This document shows, one piece after another, positions 12,390 to 24,800 of a DNA stretch of 64,000 nucleotides; the first letter of the stretch is position 1, and each line of letters begins with the position of its first letter. Below the pieces are notes generated by a model. The model was not told the DNA's origin. It searched no databases and was given only the letters and a program-made list of their open reading frames with translations. Made by a program: the position numbers and the translations under genes. The DNA comes from Toxoplasma gondii ME49. Lineage: Eukaryota > Apicomplexa > Conoidasida > Eucoccidiorida > Sarcocystidae. Where the stretch lies: positions 2,264,043 through 2,328,042 of the forward strand of contig NC_031477.1 in NCBI RefSeq assembly GCF_000006565.2. Direction: 5' to 3'.

Positions 12390-13710
12390 CCTGCAGGACT
12401 GCGTCCTACCACCTAGCAGTAAGAAGTCCCAAATAGAAATGAATTGTACGGGCATTACAAGCAGTCTGAGACAGGCAAATGCATTTTAGGAGCTACTCAT
12501 CTCTCGAGATTGTGCTGACGGCTGTATCTGCATCATCCGTCTGCACGTCTGGGGTTGTCGTACTGGAAGTACGGGGGAGAATCACGGCTAGAGCGGCAAC
12601 ACTATGACAGCTGCAAGTCGCAGAAACGCCGCAGGCAAACTTAAAAAAACCTCAGAGAAAAGCGATGCGAATTTCATTTGTCAAGCTTGGTTACAGATGG
12701 TGTTTTCTCCAAATATCGGCTGACTGCCACAACACTGGGTGCACCTGACGTAATCTTTCAGCCGTTGTACCCTAGGATGATGGCGAGAGCCCAAGACGAG
12801 AAATGTGCAGTCTCTTTGAGTGCACCAAAGAAGACAGGGACTGTGGATGCGTCGAGCTGTCTCAACTTCAGAGACGCACTATGAGGCAGCGAAGACGCTT
12901 TTCTTAAGTGGCTTCTCTTCCCGCGATATTTTGGACAAACTCGGGCCACGGAGCCGCACCCCATTCACAATGTCGCTCAAATGAATAAAAAGTGAACCTT
13001 GCCGCCACAAAGAAAACGCAACCGCGTTTGTTCTCTGCGCTCTACGCTATACAAGCAAGTTACAACAAAGAAAAGAATTCACGCAAATCTATGTTTCTCG
13101 ATGTACACGGTCCTGAAGTGGAAAACGCAGACGAGTGGATGCATGCATGCACAAAGGCGCTACTCTGTCGAACCTCAAATCGTTTGGAGTACAGGACAGA
13201 TGTACAGTTCGTTGTTTCGCCCATAACAGAAGTGCCCGAAAGTGAGAGACGAAGCTGAGGCCCACAAACATGCTCTCTGTAAGCTTCGCAACTGAAAAGA
13301 CAAACCCTGCGGTAGATAGACTTGACAACGTAACCTGCGTCGCCGAGGCGATTCTGAGATTTCTCTCGCCTCGGCCAAGATGCCCCAAATCGGTCTCTTT
13401 CGCCCGTCCTATCTCCTCTTTTTCCACTTCTCTTCTCGAAATTCGTTTTCGAAAAAACGTTGACGTTTTTCGTTTCTTCTCTCGGATCCTGCTTAGACAC
13501 TCCCACACCTCCGGCGTGGTTCGCCAGCGAGTCTATCCACCCTCGATCTCTGCCTTTCGTTTCGCAACTTTAAAAGTTTACAGCTCTGAACTCTGCGTGC
13601 GATTCGCCGCGTTCTCGTTTCGGCGATAGAACCACAGGCGTCAGATGCATCTCTCCTGCTTCTTGTGGTGACTGCCTCGATGACGAACCCCAGAGGCGGA
13701 TCTTTTTTCC
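11903..13710. other. Convergent 3' intergenic region
   Basis: This is the space between the stop of the coiled-coil gene (plus) and the stop of the RING-CH/FHA gene (minus), so it should hold both 3' UTRs. It contains a (TA)n tract and a GCATGCATGC word near 13140. Open frames here are short and look random. Confidence 0.5.
12358..12384. repeat. (TA)n microsatellite
   Basis: About 13 TA units in the 3' intergenic region between two convergent genes. Confidence 0.95.
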
Positions 13711-14771
13711 TTACGCCTCGTCCTCCCGTTTTTCCATCCCCTCGGGTGCCTCGTCCTTTGATTCCTCTTTCTCTGCTGTCTGGCCACTCTCTTCCCCCTT
13801 TTCACTTCTTTCCCCTCCTCTCTGTCGCCTGTTTCTGTTTCCCAAATCGCCCTCTGACCCGGCTTCAGCACCCTCGGCTTCTTGACTGTTTCTTCCTTCT
13901 CCGTCGTTGTGCTCTCCCTGGCCCTTGTCTCCTTCCTTCTCTCGGCTGCCGTCGTCGGGAGCGCTAAACTCGCCCCCCACTCTATGCTGCTCGGAACCAG
14001 CAGCGCCACTGGCCGCGCCCACCGCGGCCGCAACGCCGTCGCCTTGGGCACCAAAGACCTCGAGTCCTGCCACAGGCGCCGGCTCCGCCTCCTGGGTAGC
14101 TGGCGCGCCGGGGACCGGCTCAGGCCCCTGGACCAGGACCCCCGCCGCGCGCGGAGACAAAACAGCCTGGGGGGTCCGCAAACCCTGGCGGGGACTCTGG
14201 GGAGTCTCTTGAGACGAAACGGCGCGCACCGCCTCCGCAGCCACCCGAAGGGCAGCGCCAGGAGCAACTGGTTCGGCGGAAGCCCTCGCCGGGGGACTCT
14301 GGGCGACAGCCAACGGGAGGGCGGCCCGCGCCCCCGGAGGCCCCTCGGACGCGGGACTCCCCTGTGTCCCCGCCGGAGGGTGGGGACTGGCGAGAGCCGG
14401 AGAAATCGCAGGAGGACCCTGAGTCAGAGAGGCAGACGGAGGACTTTGCTGGGGACACTCGAGGACAGTGATGTCGCTCTCTGGGGCTCTCACGCCTTTC
14501 AGGCAAACAGGGAGGGGGAAGCTCCACTGCCGCTTGACGACGATCGAAATGACTGTGCGGCCAACCTGCGAACGAGAAAAGCATAAACATGCAAAACACG
14601 GTCAGAGGGACAAAGAAGAAAAGCGGATCGAGAAGCGGATGTCGGCACACACAAAACATGTGGTGAAGGAGAAAACACAAGCAAGAGCACGACGTTATAT
14701 GCCGCACACACAAAACACAAAAAAACGCAACAAGGAAAAAACTCATTTACTCAATCAACACACATATATGC

Positions 14772-14806
<35 letters not shown>

Positions 14807-17800
14807 GCGTCCATGGGTACGTGTATACAGGTGTAAACGGCAGTGGATTCGTCTGGTCTACACAGAGTTCTGCTTGGAGAGAAAGAAAAAAACAGACACA
14901 GGCCGATCGCCCCAGAGCGACGGGTCTTCTGATTGCTGCAGGAACTGGAAAGGCACTGAAAGGATTTCTCGTTACCCGATGAAGAATCCGAATGAGGCAA
15001 CACACCAGGGGTTGATTGCCAACTTCGAAAAGAAATTGAACTGACCTGCAACGCGACTCCCGTGCCTCCGCGTTCCAGTTTGAGAGGCCTCTTCAGCTCC
15101 ACCAAAGTTCCGAATTTGCTTCGTTGATCCTCGAGCCAGAAAGCTCCCTAAGAAGAAAATGTTTTAATAGAGGAAGTCTGCGGCTTTCCATCTCTGTTAA
15201 AGCCTCTGGAAAGACGCCCCAGTCTGTATGAGAAGAACTAACGAAGCGACCACAGCAACAATTCCCGCGCTTGAAAGCTTAAGGGGGGCCCACCGAAACC
15301 CAGAAAAGCAAAGCAACTTTGTGCAGCCAGGTGAAGCGATGTTCAGTGTGCGTACACTGCGTGTGCCACCATCAAACCAGATTCCCAAGACGCTCCTCTT
15401 TGCCATTCCTGCAGTATTGCAGAAGCCTGTCTCTTGGGTTTCTCTACACCGATACACAATCTAGAAATGATCTCGCTGCCTCCAATGCAATTCTTTCTTG
15501 TACGAAGGATACAGAAGCCTCCTTGTGCCCGTTATCTAGGATCCCTTGACCGCAGAAAGAGCCCCGCAAACAGCATTCGATGAAGATTTTCGCGTGGGTA
15601 TACACGAAGGCGTGGAAGAACCCAAGCGAGCAACCGTCCGTGTGATAGCCCGTATCTCTGTGCATCGAAATGTGTGGTCGAAGATGCCGACGATTACCGA
15701 CTTGTGTGTAAGCAGATATCTCGAATGGTAGACCGAATGGTCACGGCGATTGTACAATAATTTCCGTTGTTTACCTGGCTGAATTTAATCAGCGCATGAA
15801 GTCGAGAGACACTGATGTCGCTGAGGCGAATGTCTGACTCGTGGCCTCGGCCTAAACGCGCTGTTCTCCGAGTCGCCAGAGACACCACATGCAGCCCCCG
15901 CCGGAGAGCTGGAGGAGAGGGAGACGACGGAGACGGATGCGAACTTCTAGGTTCTAGAAACGCACACGAACAAAGGGAAAACAGAGGAGAAAATGAGGAA
16001 ACCGCTCTCGCAAAGAGGACTCCGAGCGCCGGAAAAAACCTACAAAAAAGAGCATATAATGTGCAAGGAGATGATCCCGGGAACTCTGCCAACGGGAGTA
16101 TACGCACAAGTAAGTCAATAAGTGTAGGCATAAGCGTATATATATATATATATATATATACAGATACATGGATATCTGTTGATCTACCGAGATCACCGTA
16201 GAGTGAAATGCAGAAGTCAAGAGTAGGGGCATCAGCGACATGCACGTCGATGCGAGCGCCTCGCACAAAATCTCTTTGAGCTACCTAGAATGATGTATGG
16301 GAATGACGGTCGAGGAATCTCAAAGAGTTCGATGACCCTGCCACGTCCACCGTCGACGAAAGCTGGGTAGGGAGCCTTGCACAGTTCGCCTGGAAGGCAA
16401 ACATCAAAACAGAAAAAAAAAAGCAAGGATTGACAGTCACGCTCGTATCAACTGGTAAGCTGGATGGCAACGAGGCTCTACGTGATGTAGATCCCCATCT
16501 CTCTACCTCACCCAGCAAATATGCACATATATATATATATATATACGTTTATATATATATATATATACGTGCAAATGCATATTAACATATTTGCATAAGT
16601 ATACATATTCTTATGTATATATATATATATATGCTTGTGGAGATATTGACGGAGGTAACACCTTTGAAGAACGAAAGAGAAGAAATCAAGCACCAAGACA
16701 AAATTCCCAATCTCTCTAGCAGCCCATGCGCTCTGTTGAACCGCGTCTGCATCCCGACAGACAAATTTGATTTCTCGCGGCGGAATGAGTAGCTGCTCAC
16801 AGTCGAGAGCGCGCAGGAAGTAGCCGACTGTTGTTCCATCCTGAAAAAGAGACAGATAGGAGGTCAAATGGTCGAGTACTCTGAACCTCTAGCAACAAAA
16901 CAGAAAGAACGAACACCAAGAAATATACATATATACATATATATATATATAAATATATATACATGCGCATGTATATAGAAGGATATACAGAAGTGCATAT
17001 ATACGTGCGGAGACCTCTAGTATTGACAAACATTATTTTTTGGCTGTGTTTCTCTCTTGTAAGCGCGACAGATCGTAAAAAGATATTTTCGTGTTTCTGC
17101 TTGCTGTTGTGTTCTGCCCTCTTTTTTTTCCTCAGTGTGCTAGACTTCATCCTGGGTTTCTGCTCGGAGGCATCACCTCAAGAAAGAGTTTTCACCCGCC
17201 ATCGAGGAACACAGAGTTTTCTAAAATTCGCTGAGTCGCGAGCTGTCTGTACACGACAACCATGTCCGAGCCCGGCTGGAACGCTAGTCTGAGAAGGTTC
17301 TAAACATTTTTGAAACTGGAATTTGACAGACGAATCTCTGTGCTTCTTCAAACCATCAACAGTATGGTTGTTCTCGACAAACCCACGCTGCGTATGTTCA
17401 GCCGGCCTTCCATCCACGTCCGCAGGCACTGGAGGTGAACGTGTTGCATGCTTCCTGCATTGAAAAGCGGAGGCGTCAGGACACTGGTCTGCATGCAAGT
17501 CGACCTGTACTTTTACACCCCACGATTCGCCCATCGTCCGCATTTCGTACTTGTGTTTTCCCGACACACACTCTCAACACAGCTGGAACTGTACACTCTC
17601 CACGTCTACAGAATTCCTCAGCAGACAGGAAGGTGCGTTTTGTACTTGACGATGTGACGCGTCTCGGAATATGTGCAGCCAGTGCTCTCCACTGTCTCTG
17701 GGCAGCAATTCCAGAACAGTCTGCACTGAAGTCTCCGTCGCTTTTAGCTCGTCGATACCTTTAGATTCACATGCTGAGATGCCAACGCCGGACGATCTAG

Positions 17801-19338
17801 CTAGCGGTGAAGATCGCTCACAAAAAAGCAGCTCGACACTTGGAAGAAAAGTACCTTCCTCCACAGCAGACATTTCCACGCGTCGCTGCGAGTTCTTTCG
17901 AGTCTGCGCCAGGCTTCGCACGCACCCCACACCCTTTGTCTGCCCTCTGCTGAGAACATGGGCAGGACTGTGTGCGCTTTTGTGTTCCATCACGAACGAC
18001 ATGTTGCGGGTATTTGTTTCATTTCCCGATTCTCTGTCGGAGAGTTACTGAAAAAAGTGCAGTCTTCTCGATCGGAAAAATGCGAGATTTCCTCTCAGGA
18101 GGAGTGTCTTCATCCCTCGCGAACAACGTAGACACATACAGCGTGCGCTTGTCCACCGCACAGAGGACGGCGAGATCTCTACCACAGTTCCTAAAAGAAA
18201 AGGCTTTCTGCCTTGACAGAAAGGCTCCGGGAGTTCTACCTTTGCAGCGGCAAGGAGCGACGAGTGGATTGTTTCTGCTCTCTGCATCGTCTTCGTCTGG
18301 CGCCTCGCACAAACATATCCGACAGGCGGGGCGCTGGGGGAGGAAGCTGAAGAAGAGAACCAGCAGACGAAACGCGTCATGGCTCGCTGGCCGATATAGC
18401 GAAGAGCACGTTCTCGGTCGCATGCACAAGACATAGGCACCTCGACTAGCTACTGCCCCCACCTGTTCCCCTCTACCTTGTGTACAGACTAGCCACTAAG
18501 AAGCAAGTCTAGGAAAAGACACGTAAAAAGCCGAAGGAACACAAGGAATATCTGAATCAAGCAGGTGAGAAAGTGACTCTCATCACACACAGATGCACAC
18601 ACATGCCTACTTAGAAACAAACACATCCACACAATTACAGATCTACACATCTACATACATACACATGTGAATGGACATGTACAATTCAGTTACGTGAGGC
18701 TGGAGACGATTGTCGCGAAGCAAAGTCTGGAGATCTGAGGATAGCTCAGAGAACAGAATAGCCAGTGAATCTTCGATTTCGACGTACCAGCCATAGGCGT
18801 TGTTCGGGGCCTCAGACGATTGTCGCGGAGTGGCAGGCGCAGCTGCAGGAGACCCAGGAGATGCAAAGCATCAAAGTGAGGAAGCACAAAGCAGGGAGAG
18901 ACACTGGAAAGAAAGACGACGGGATTCACCTCCCTCTGTTCTAGATGAAGAGCGTTTTTCTCCCCGTCATGCGCCTAAGAAGGTTGTGCTTTGACACACC
19001 CTGATATGTCACTACCGTGCAACTTTGTTCCCGATTGAGAAACCCAGTTTCATCGAAAATGCCGACCGACATATGTTGCATGCACAGGTCCTCAGTAACG
19101 GCCGATACAGCACAACAACATCTGCGTAAACATTTATTTTCTCTAATCTGTGGTGAGATGCCGTAAGTCGCGGATAACACGAGCATTCGCCGTTCTCCTG
19201 GGTGTTGTACCACCGATTTGGATGTTCACCTTCTCCGCATCCGCACGTACACCTCCTGCGTGCTAAGCTAAAGGACATCTGCACTTACGCCCAGAAAAAT
19301 CAAGCAACATATATAAATATATATACATATATATATAC

Positions 19339-19369
<31 letters not shown>

Positions 19370-21847
19370 CATATGCATGGACAGATAGAGATTAGGCGTA
19401 TGCGGGATCCCTCTGTGTCTCTATGAATAAGCGTGTCGTTGCGCGTTTGCCATGCCTCTCTTTCTCCCTGTGTCTCGTGCCATACGTCTGTAATTTGTAA
19501 ACCCTAGACTTTAGATGTCTGGCGACTGACTCGCGTCAGACACAATTTTCGAACTAGTTCACCTACGTGCTGGGAGAGAACAGTCGGCCACTAGCAGAGG
19601 ATCTGGGAGCGCACCGAATGACGGTGACTGTCGCAAGCCTTCATTTCTTCTCGGCCTCTGAGTCCCGCACGCGTCTTCATCGTCCGTCGCAGCTGCCGTT
19701 GCTGGCATCTGGCCCGTCTGGGACTGCGGGAGACCCACATCGAGGAGGCCCTCTTCCCGGAGCTGTTCCTCTCTCTCGCCGTCCCCCGCTTCTCCTCCGC
19801 CGTCTTCTTCCCTGTCGCCTCTGTCTCCCCTGTCTCCGGCTGCGCCCGAGAAGGGGGCCTGCAGTCTTAGGGGGGCGAAGGGGGCAGCAGAGTTTCCAAG
19901 GGAGGCGTTTGGGGTCTGAGAGGCCCCGCTCGGGTCAGTAGCCCCGAGCTGGGCGGGAGCCGGCGCGGCCGAGGGCACCGGCTGATCTACCTGGCTGTTG
20001 ACGACGGAGAGATTCGGATTGTGGCTCTCGGGCTCGGGCGCGACCGTCTCGCACTCATCTGCGTCTGCCGCAGGAAGGCGGTGCTCCTGAGCCCGCGCGG
20101 CTTGTTGGTAGTTCGCCACAAGTTCCTTCACTTTCAGGCGAAAGCGGCCGAGCTTCATGACGTCGCCCTCTCGAAGGGTGACGCCTCCTCGCTCCCGGAG
20201 ACTCCGGACCACGAGCCAGATCTTCTCGGCGCTTACGCGCGGGCAGTCGCCCCCCCCACCGAGACCCGGCTCTGCCTCCACGCCCGAGGACGCGGGCAGC
20301 AGGAGGCTGGCCTGCGGCTCCTGGGCCCGGAGACTCGCGCCGTGCTCGGCGCCGCGGAGCGGAGACCCGGCCCCGCTGACGGAAATGGCAGGAGCGGCTG
20401 CGCCGGGTGTAGGCTCCAGCTGTTGGCTTTCGGCGTCGCCTTCGAACGCCGGCTCGGTCCCGGACTGCAGAGTGTGGTGCGGGGACAGAGACCCGCCGTC
20501 GGCGGGGGCATCCAGGCCCGGGCCCGAGTGCCGCCGCGGCGGACCCGAAGAGACACTCCCACCAATGTTGGAGACAGTTCCGGGCGCGGGCGAGGCCGCC
20601 TGGAGCGGGTCGTTGACCGAAGGCGCGCGACTGGACGATCGGTCCCCCGGTTCGGGGACTTGCCCGCTGCCCGAGCCGGCGAGCGAGGAGACTGGAGCCT
20701 CAGCAGTCCCCGCGCCGGGTGCGAGCGACGAAGCGGAAGAGGGATTCGGAGACACCATGCGGGACGCGTTGAGTGCAGAGGCGCTCCCGCTTCCCGGACT
20801 CCCGATTCGACTCGTATGGGGCGCGTTCTCGGGCGGAAAGAGAGATTGAGGGCCTCGCGAAAGGCCCCCAGGACCCGCGCCCGCGGGAAGCCTCTCGCCT
20901 CTAGGGGAGAGGTCCGAGTCCGGGAGGGAGGCGGCGGGACAGACCGGCGGCGCGGGGTCCGCTGGGCCCTCGTCCTGCGAGGAGACAAAGGGCGAAAACG
21001 CCGGGCCTCCTGGTGGCCGGTGTGGGGGAATGAGAGTGTACGGGGCGGCCTGAGACAAAGGCGCTGCGGCCCCCGAGCTGTTGCTGGACCGGGCATGCGA
21101 CGACGACCGCTGCACCGCCTGAGACGGGTCGATGCACACCTCGGAGGCGTGAGAAGGAATCACGTGGTACGCGCCATTTGTCCACTGCAGCTTGAGGAGA
21201 GAGCGGACATCTGAGGCTGGGAAGTCGCGTTGCTGATGGAGAAATTGAATCGCCTCCTCCTCTGGCAGAAGCAGAACGTCTGTCTTGATGCGAATGGCGC
21301 GGTATGCGTCCTCTGTGAACAGGCAGGACGAGTGAAAGATGAAAGAAGAAGCAATGCAGAGAAAGCGGCTTCCGAAATCCATGTCCCCGTCTGCGAGTGC
21401 GACAGAGAACGCCAAATATCTGCGAGCGGACTGCGTGTGGATCCCCGTGAAGCACTCCACGCAAAGAAGCAGAGAAGAGCAGAGTGTAGATATCGGGACA
21501 AGAAGGGAACAGTCTTCGCGAGGAACAGTGAAGCCGAAACCGCAGGCATGAACGACCCAGGCTTGCCAACAGCCTGTGTTAGACCGGCTGCAGCAATCAA
21601 GCGCAGGGGGACTGAAGAAACCACCTAGAACACGAGAGCATGCAAGAGCAGAAACAAAGACGAGGAATTTCGACTTACTTAGGCACTGAACTTTGAAGTT
21701 CTTTTTGAATACATTTCGAGACTCATAATCGAAGAGGCCATGAGAGTCGCTTGCCCACGTTAAACAAGAAATGGCCATGACACAGCCTCGGTTGCGACTG
21801 TTCCCGCGGCCTCCACTTCTTCCGCCGGACGACGTCCGGCTCTCCAT
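13711..21847 (-). CDS. RING-CH zinc finger plus FHA domain protein, ten exons, about 1,153 aa
   Basis: Exons on the minus strand are 21679-21847, 19567-21312, 18694-18842, 18240-18333, 17387-17454, 16801-16840, 16285-16389, 15775-15908, 15046-15147 and 13711-14565. Codon phase matches at all nine junctions. The exon 2/3 junction is the least certain because a second donor lies 4 bases away. A conserved-looking block IWLVVRSLRERGG...KLGRFRLKVKELV sits near residues 510-560. A C4HC3 RING-CH finger is split over exons 4-7: C692-x2-C695, C716-x-C718, H726-x2-C729, then C756-x2-C759 (CRICLCE, PCRCKG, HVHLQCLRTW, CELCK). RING-CH fingers usually recruit E2 enzymes for ubiquitin transfer, often on membrane E3 ligases, but I see no transmembrane segment here. 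Exons 7-10 then encode a complete FHA domain, about residues 785-880, with GRGHESD, the SRLHA signature and KFGT, implying phosphothreonine-peptide binding. The C-terminal 270 residues and most of exon 2 are Pro/Ala/Ser/Glu-rich disorder. E3 activity is inferred from the family. Confidence 0.85.
14777..14803. repeat. (TA)n microsatellite in intron
   Basis: AT/TA dinucleotide tract in the last intron of the RING-CH/FHA gene. Confidence 0.95.
16137..16160. repeat. (TA)n microsatellite in intron
   Basis: Pure TA tract in the intron just before the exon that carries the FHA GRGHESD motif. Confidence 0.95.
16527..16567. repeat. Interrupted (TA)n microsatellite in intron
   Basis: Two TA blocks separated by a CGTTT interruption, lying in the intron between the two exons that encode the last half of the RING-CH finger. 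Confidence 0.9.
16615..16632. repeat. (TA)n microsatellite in intron
   Basis: Second TA tract in the same intron as the one at about 16527. Confidence 0.85.
16925..16975. repeat. Imperfect TA-rich microsatellite in intron
   Basis: TA-rich tract with ACAT and AAAT interruptions in the intron between the RING-CH His/Cys exon and the following 40-base exon. Confidence 0.85.
19308..19374. repeat. Compound TA/TACA microsatellite in intron
   Basis: Repeating TATATATACA units over about 65 bases in the intron between exons 2 and 3 of the RING-CH/FHA gene. Confidence 0.9.
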
Positions 21848-24800
21848 TTTTGTTGCGCGTTGTTTCCTCGTTTGGTCGCTTCTCTGCTCTCTCTTGACGG
21901 TTTAGGGATTAAACGTCTGAAGTCTCTGCAGCGCGTCTGTCCTGCAGAGACGAGGCTGTTCAGAATCAGCAAATCTTGATTCCGCGAAGAAACGACGCGC
22001 TGTCCTTCGGCTCTTCGCCTTTCTGCGTTCGCCGAGCTTCTCCCCTCTGTTCTTTTCCTGGGTCGCAGGCCCTCGCGTAGTTCTCTCTGTCTCCCGATCT
22101 CAGCGGCGCTGTCGCACCGGAACCCTCTCGGCAGTGGCACGCTGTATGGACACTCCACAACCGACCCAGTGCAACGTCAAAATCCGGTCCCCCCCAATCC
22201 CGCGGTCGAAACGATCTTGGCAACGCCAGTCTTCGAGATTCTTATGGTTCCTGTACATCCCCGCTCTACGGCTGCAGCGCGCTCCGATATTCGCGAGTCC
22301 GAGAGAGTGTTGGCCCTGCTTCTCTCTCCCCCCACTTGTGGAAAGGAGAGAGCAGAGACGGTGGGAACGTGCGACGTCCCTCCTCTCTGGGGTTTTGCGG
22401 AGCTGAAACCTCGCCAGCGTTGCTTGTTCGACTCGCGGAAAGCCTTGCTGCGGTCCTGGTTGCTCGACTGAAGCCGACAAACGGAACGAATCCTCAATTT
22501 GATTTCTTCGCATTCATGTCGCGCCGACGTCGCGTCTCGAAAGGGACGAGCGAGGTGGCGGCTGCCACAAGCTTCCGACGTGGCGAGTCGTTTTTGGTAG
22601 GGTGGGCGAACTCTGGAATCGGCGCTTTGGCTATTCCAAAGGAGATGCAGGGGGGGCCTTCCCATCTGAGGACGCCTTTGATGCTCTTTCCGACGCGGCA
22701 AAATCAAAGTGGCGCGTCAAGAGTCTTTCTGCGCCGCCTGCAAAACAGCATGCAACAAGCCTTTGACCTTTCTTACAGCCTGCCCTGGGACGTCCGCATC
22801 CCAGGAAAATCAAGAATGCCTATCTCAGAATCCTCTCAACCAGGCAGACGACGTCGTCGGCTGTGGAGACTCAGAAGGCTTCCTCCGGCGCCGCGTCGAT
22901 GTCGAAGTTTCTGCCGTCAGTTTCCCGTTCACGCGGGCCTGGTCCCGCCTGCAGTCACCCCCCGGGAAACGGCTTCTCGGGCACCAAAATGGAAAGAGCA
23001 AACGTTGAAGGCGCCTTGCTCTCCACTCAGCGAGATTGTAGGAAACAAGATGCGCGCGACACGAAAAAACCACGGCCAGACAAATCTACTGACAGAGAAT
23101 GAGAAGAGAAAGAAGAAAGAGAAGAAGGACTCGTGTCCAAAGTCGAATCAAGGCGAAGAACCTGTAAGATCGCACCGCGTTCTCCGGGCCAGGTGAGAAT
23201 AGAGAGGCACAGAATCAGTCGGCACAGGTTTCTCCTGGAAAACCAAGCACGTTAGAGAAACGACAGGTTTCAGGTTGGAAGAGTCGAAGCACTGGAAGAA
23301 TCCCGTCTCGGAGATGCATGCTCCCAGTACGACGGTCCTGATCATTTTAGCACCGGCGGAGTAGTGACTACAAGTGTGAAAGCTCTCAGGTTTCCATGAA
23401 CGGAGTTACATATTAGAATATCTCGCAAGGAAGCTGAAAGTCGACAAAGGGAAGAAGCAACTGCTAGTGTATGGACTTCGATAGTGGTTCTTGTTAGCAT
23501 AGTTCCGTTTGTAACGAATCGAGTGCCGCGTCTAGGACACTGGCACGAACTGCAGGTGAACGACGCAGACGCTTGTCTCCAGTTTGCTTGGAACTGCCAT
23601 GAGCGAAGGTGCGATAAAGCAGCCAGTGGCGGAAGAAAGGACTGGGTGAGTGAGTCTCTTTGACGAAAACGTGCTGAGAAAGAAAACTATTTAGACGACG
23701 AAAGAGACCTCGAGGAAGCGGAGGCGCGCAAGCGACGGGACAAGACACGTAGCAAAGAGACGGGGGTCCGTGACACGGAGAACCGCGTTCACAGCTTCTG
23801 GGATCGTCTGTTTTCTGGGAGTCACACGACCGAGGAAAGCGGGACATACGACAAGGAACGGCAGGGAGGACCGCCGACGGCGTCGACAGGCACTTAAAAA
23901 AACGGGGTATGCAGCACCGAACTCTCGTGTGGCGAAACGAGTGAGGAAACGCGCTAACTGGAAAGAGTCAACAAGCCGCGAGAGCGGGGTGTCGGCGCCA
24001 AGAACTGTGGAACGACGTGGAAGACAAGAAAATCTATCGGGTTGTTGGGAGTTCGCGCGCCAGGTGTTTTGCCGAGGCCGCTGGAGTGCAGCGGGAAGGC
24101 CTGGCGAATGGCAGTACCGAAGTCGTGGAAAGAGTTGGAGAAACCCAGAGATTCGAGAGAAAACTGAGAGAATCTGGCAGAAAAGAGGTCCGGCCAAAAA
24201 ACCTGTTTCCGAACCAAAAACCGACAACGCAAAGTCTTGCCGCCACTCCACTCCGCTCCGCCAGGCAGATACACATGCAGGAATTCACCGGCAGCGTTAC
24301 GAACTTTGTGACGGGTGCTGTTTGACGAAACGAATGGGACGCCCACCCGTTTGGCGCAAACGCGACTATCTAGTGAAGAGGGAGGCGCGGAAAGATATTG
24401 ATTCTTTCCTGCTGAGGAATAGAACGGAGGGATTCTTTTAAAATAGGCAGTTTAGGGAACTACACGAAAGAGGCAACGGTATAAAGGCAGCTGTGAAGCT
24501 CTTATCGCTCGTGCGACGCACGGACTGCGTCTGCGGACAAGTTGAGAGAAAAACAACGAGTGTGCCTCTTTTCCTGTGAGAAACGAAGTTGATGGATCGT
24601 TACTAAATGCTTCAGTTGATGGAATGTGTGCAGAAAAAGGGGGGAGGAAGGAAAGACACAAATACTGAGGCATTCTTGCCGCCAACCTCCAACCGTCATT
24701 GGGAAACGTGAATCGGTACGCAAGAGACATCGTCGATTTTCGATGCAGTATTAGCGTTGTGCATACTTCACAGAGTTCTAGGGTGTCACTTTGCATTTCT

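Noticed and set aside
20021..21214. 397-codon plus-strand open frame
   Set aside because: It is exactly antisense to the long GC-rich exon 2 of the RING-CH/FHA gene and is Arg/Ala-rich, the usual shadow of a high-GC coding exon.
23691..24441. Overlapping 186-codon minus and 223-codon plus frames
   Set aside because: Both are Arg/Ser/Phe-biased with no domains, no splice context and no clear start.
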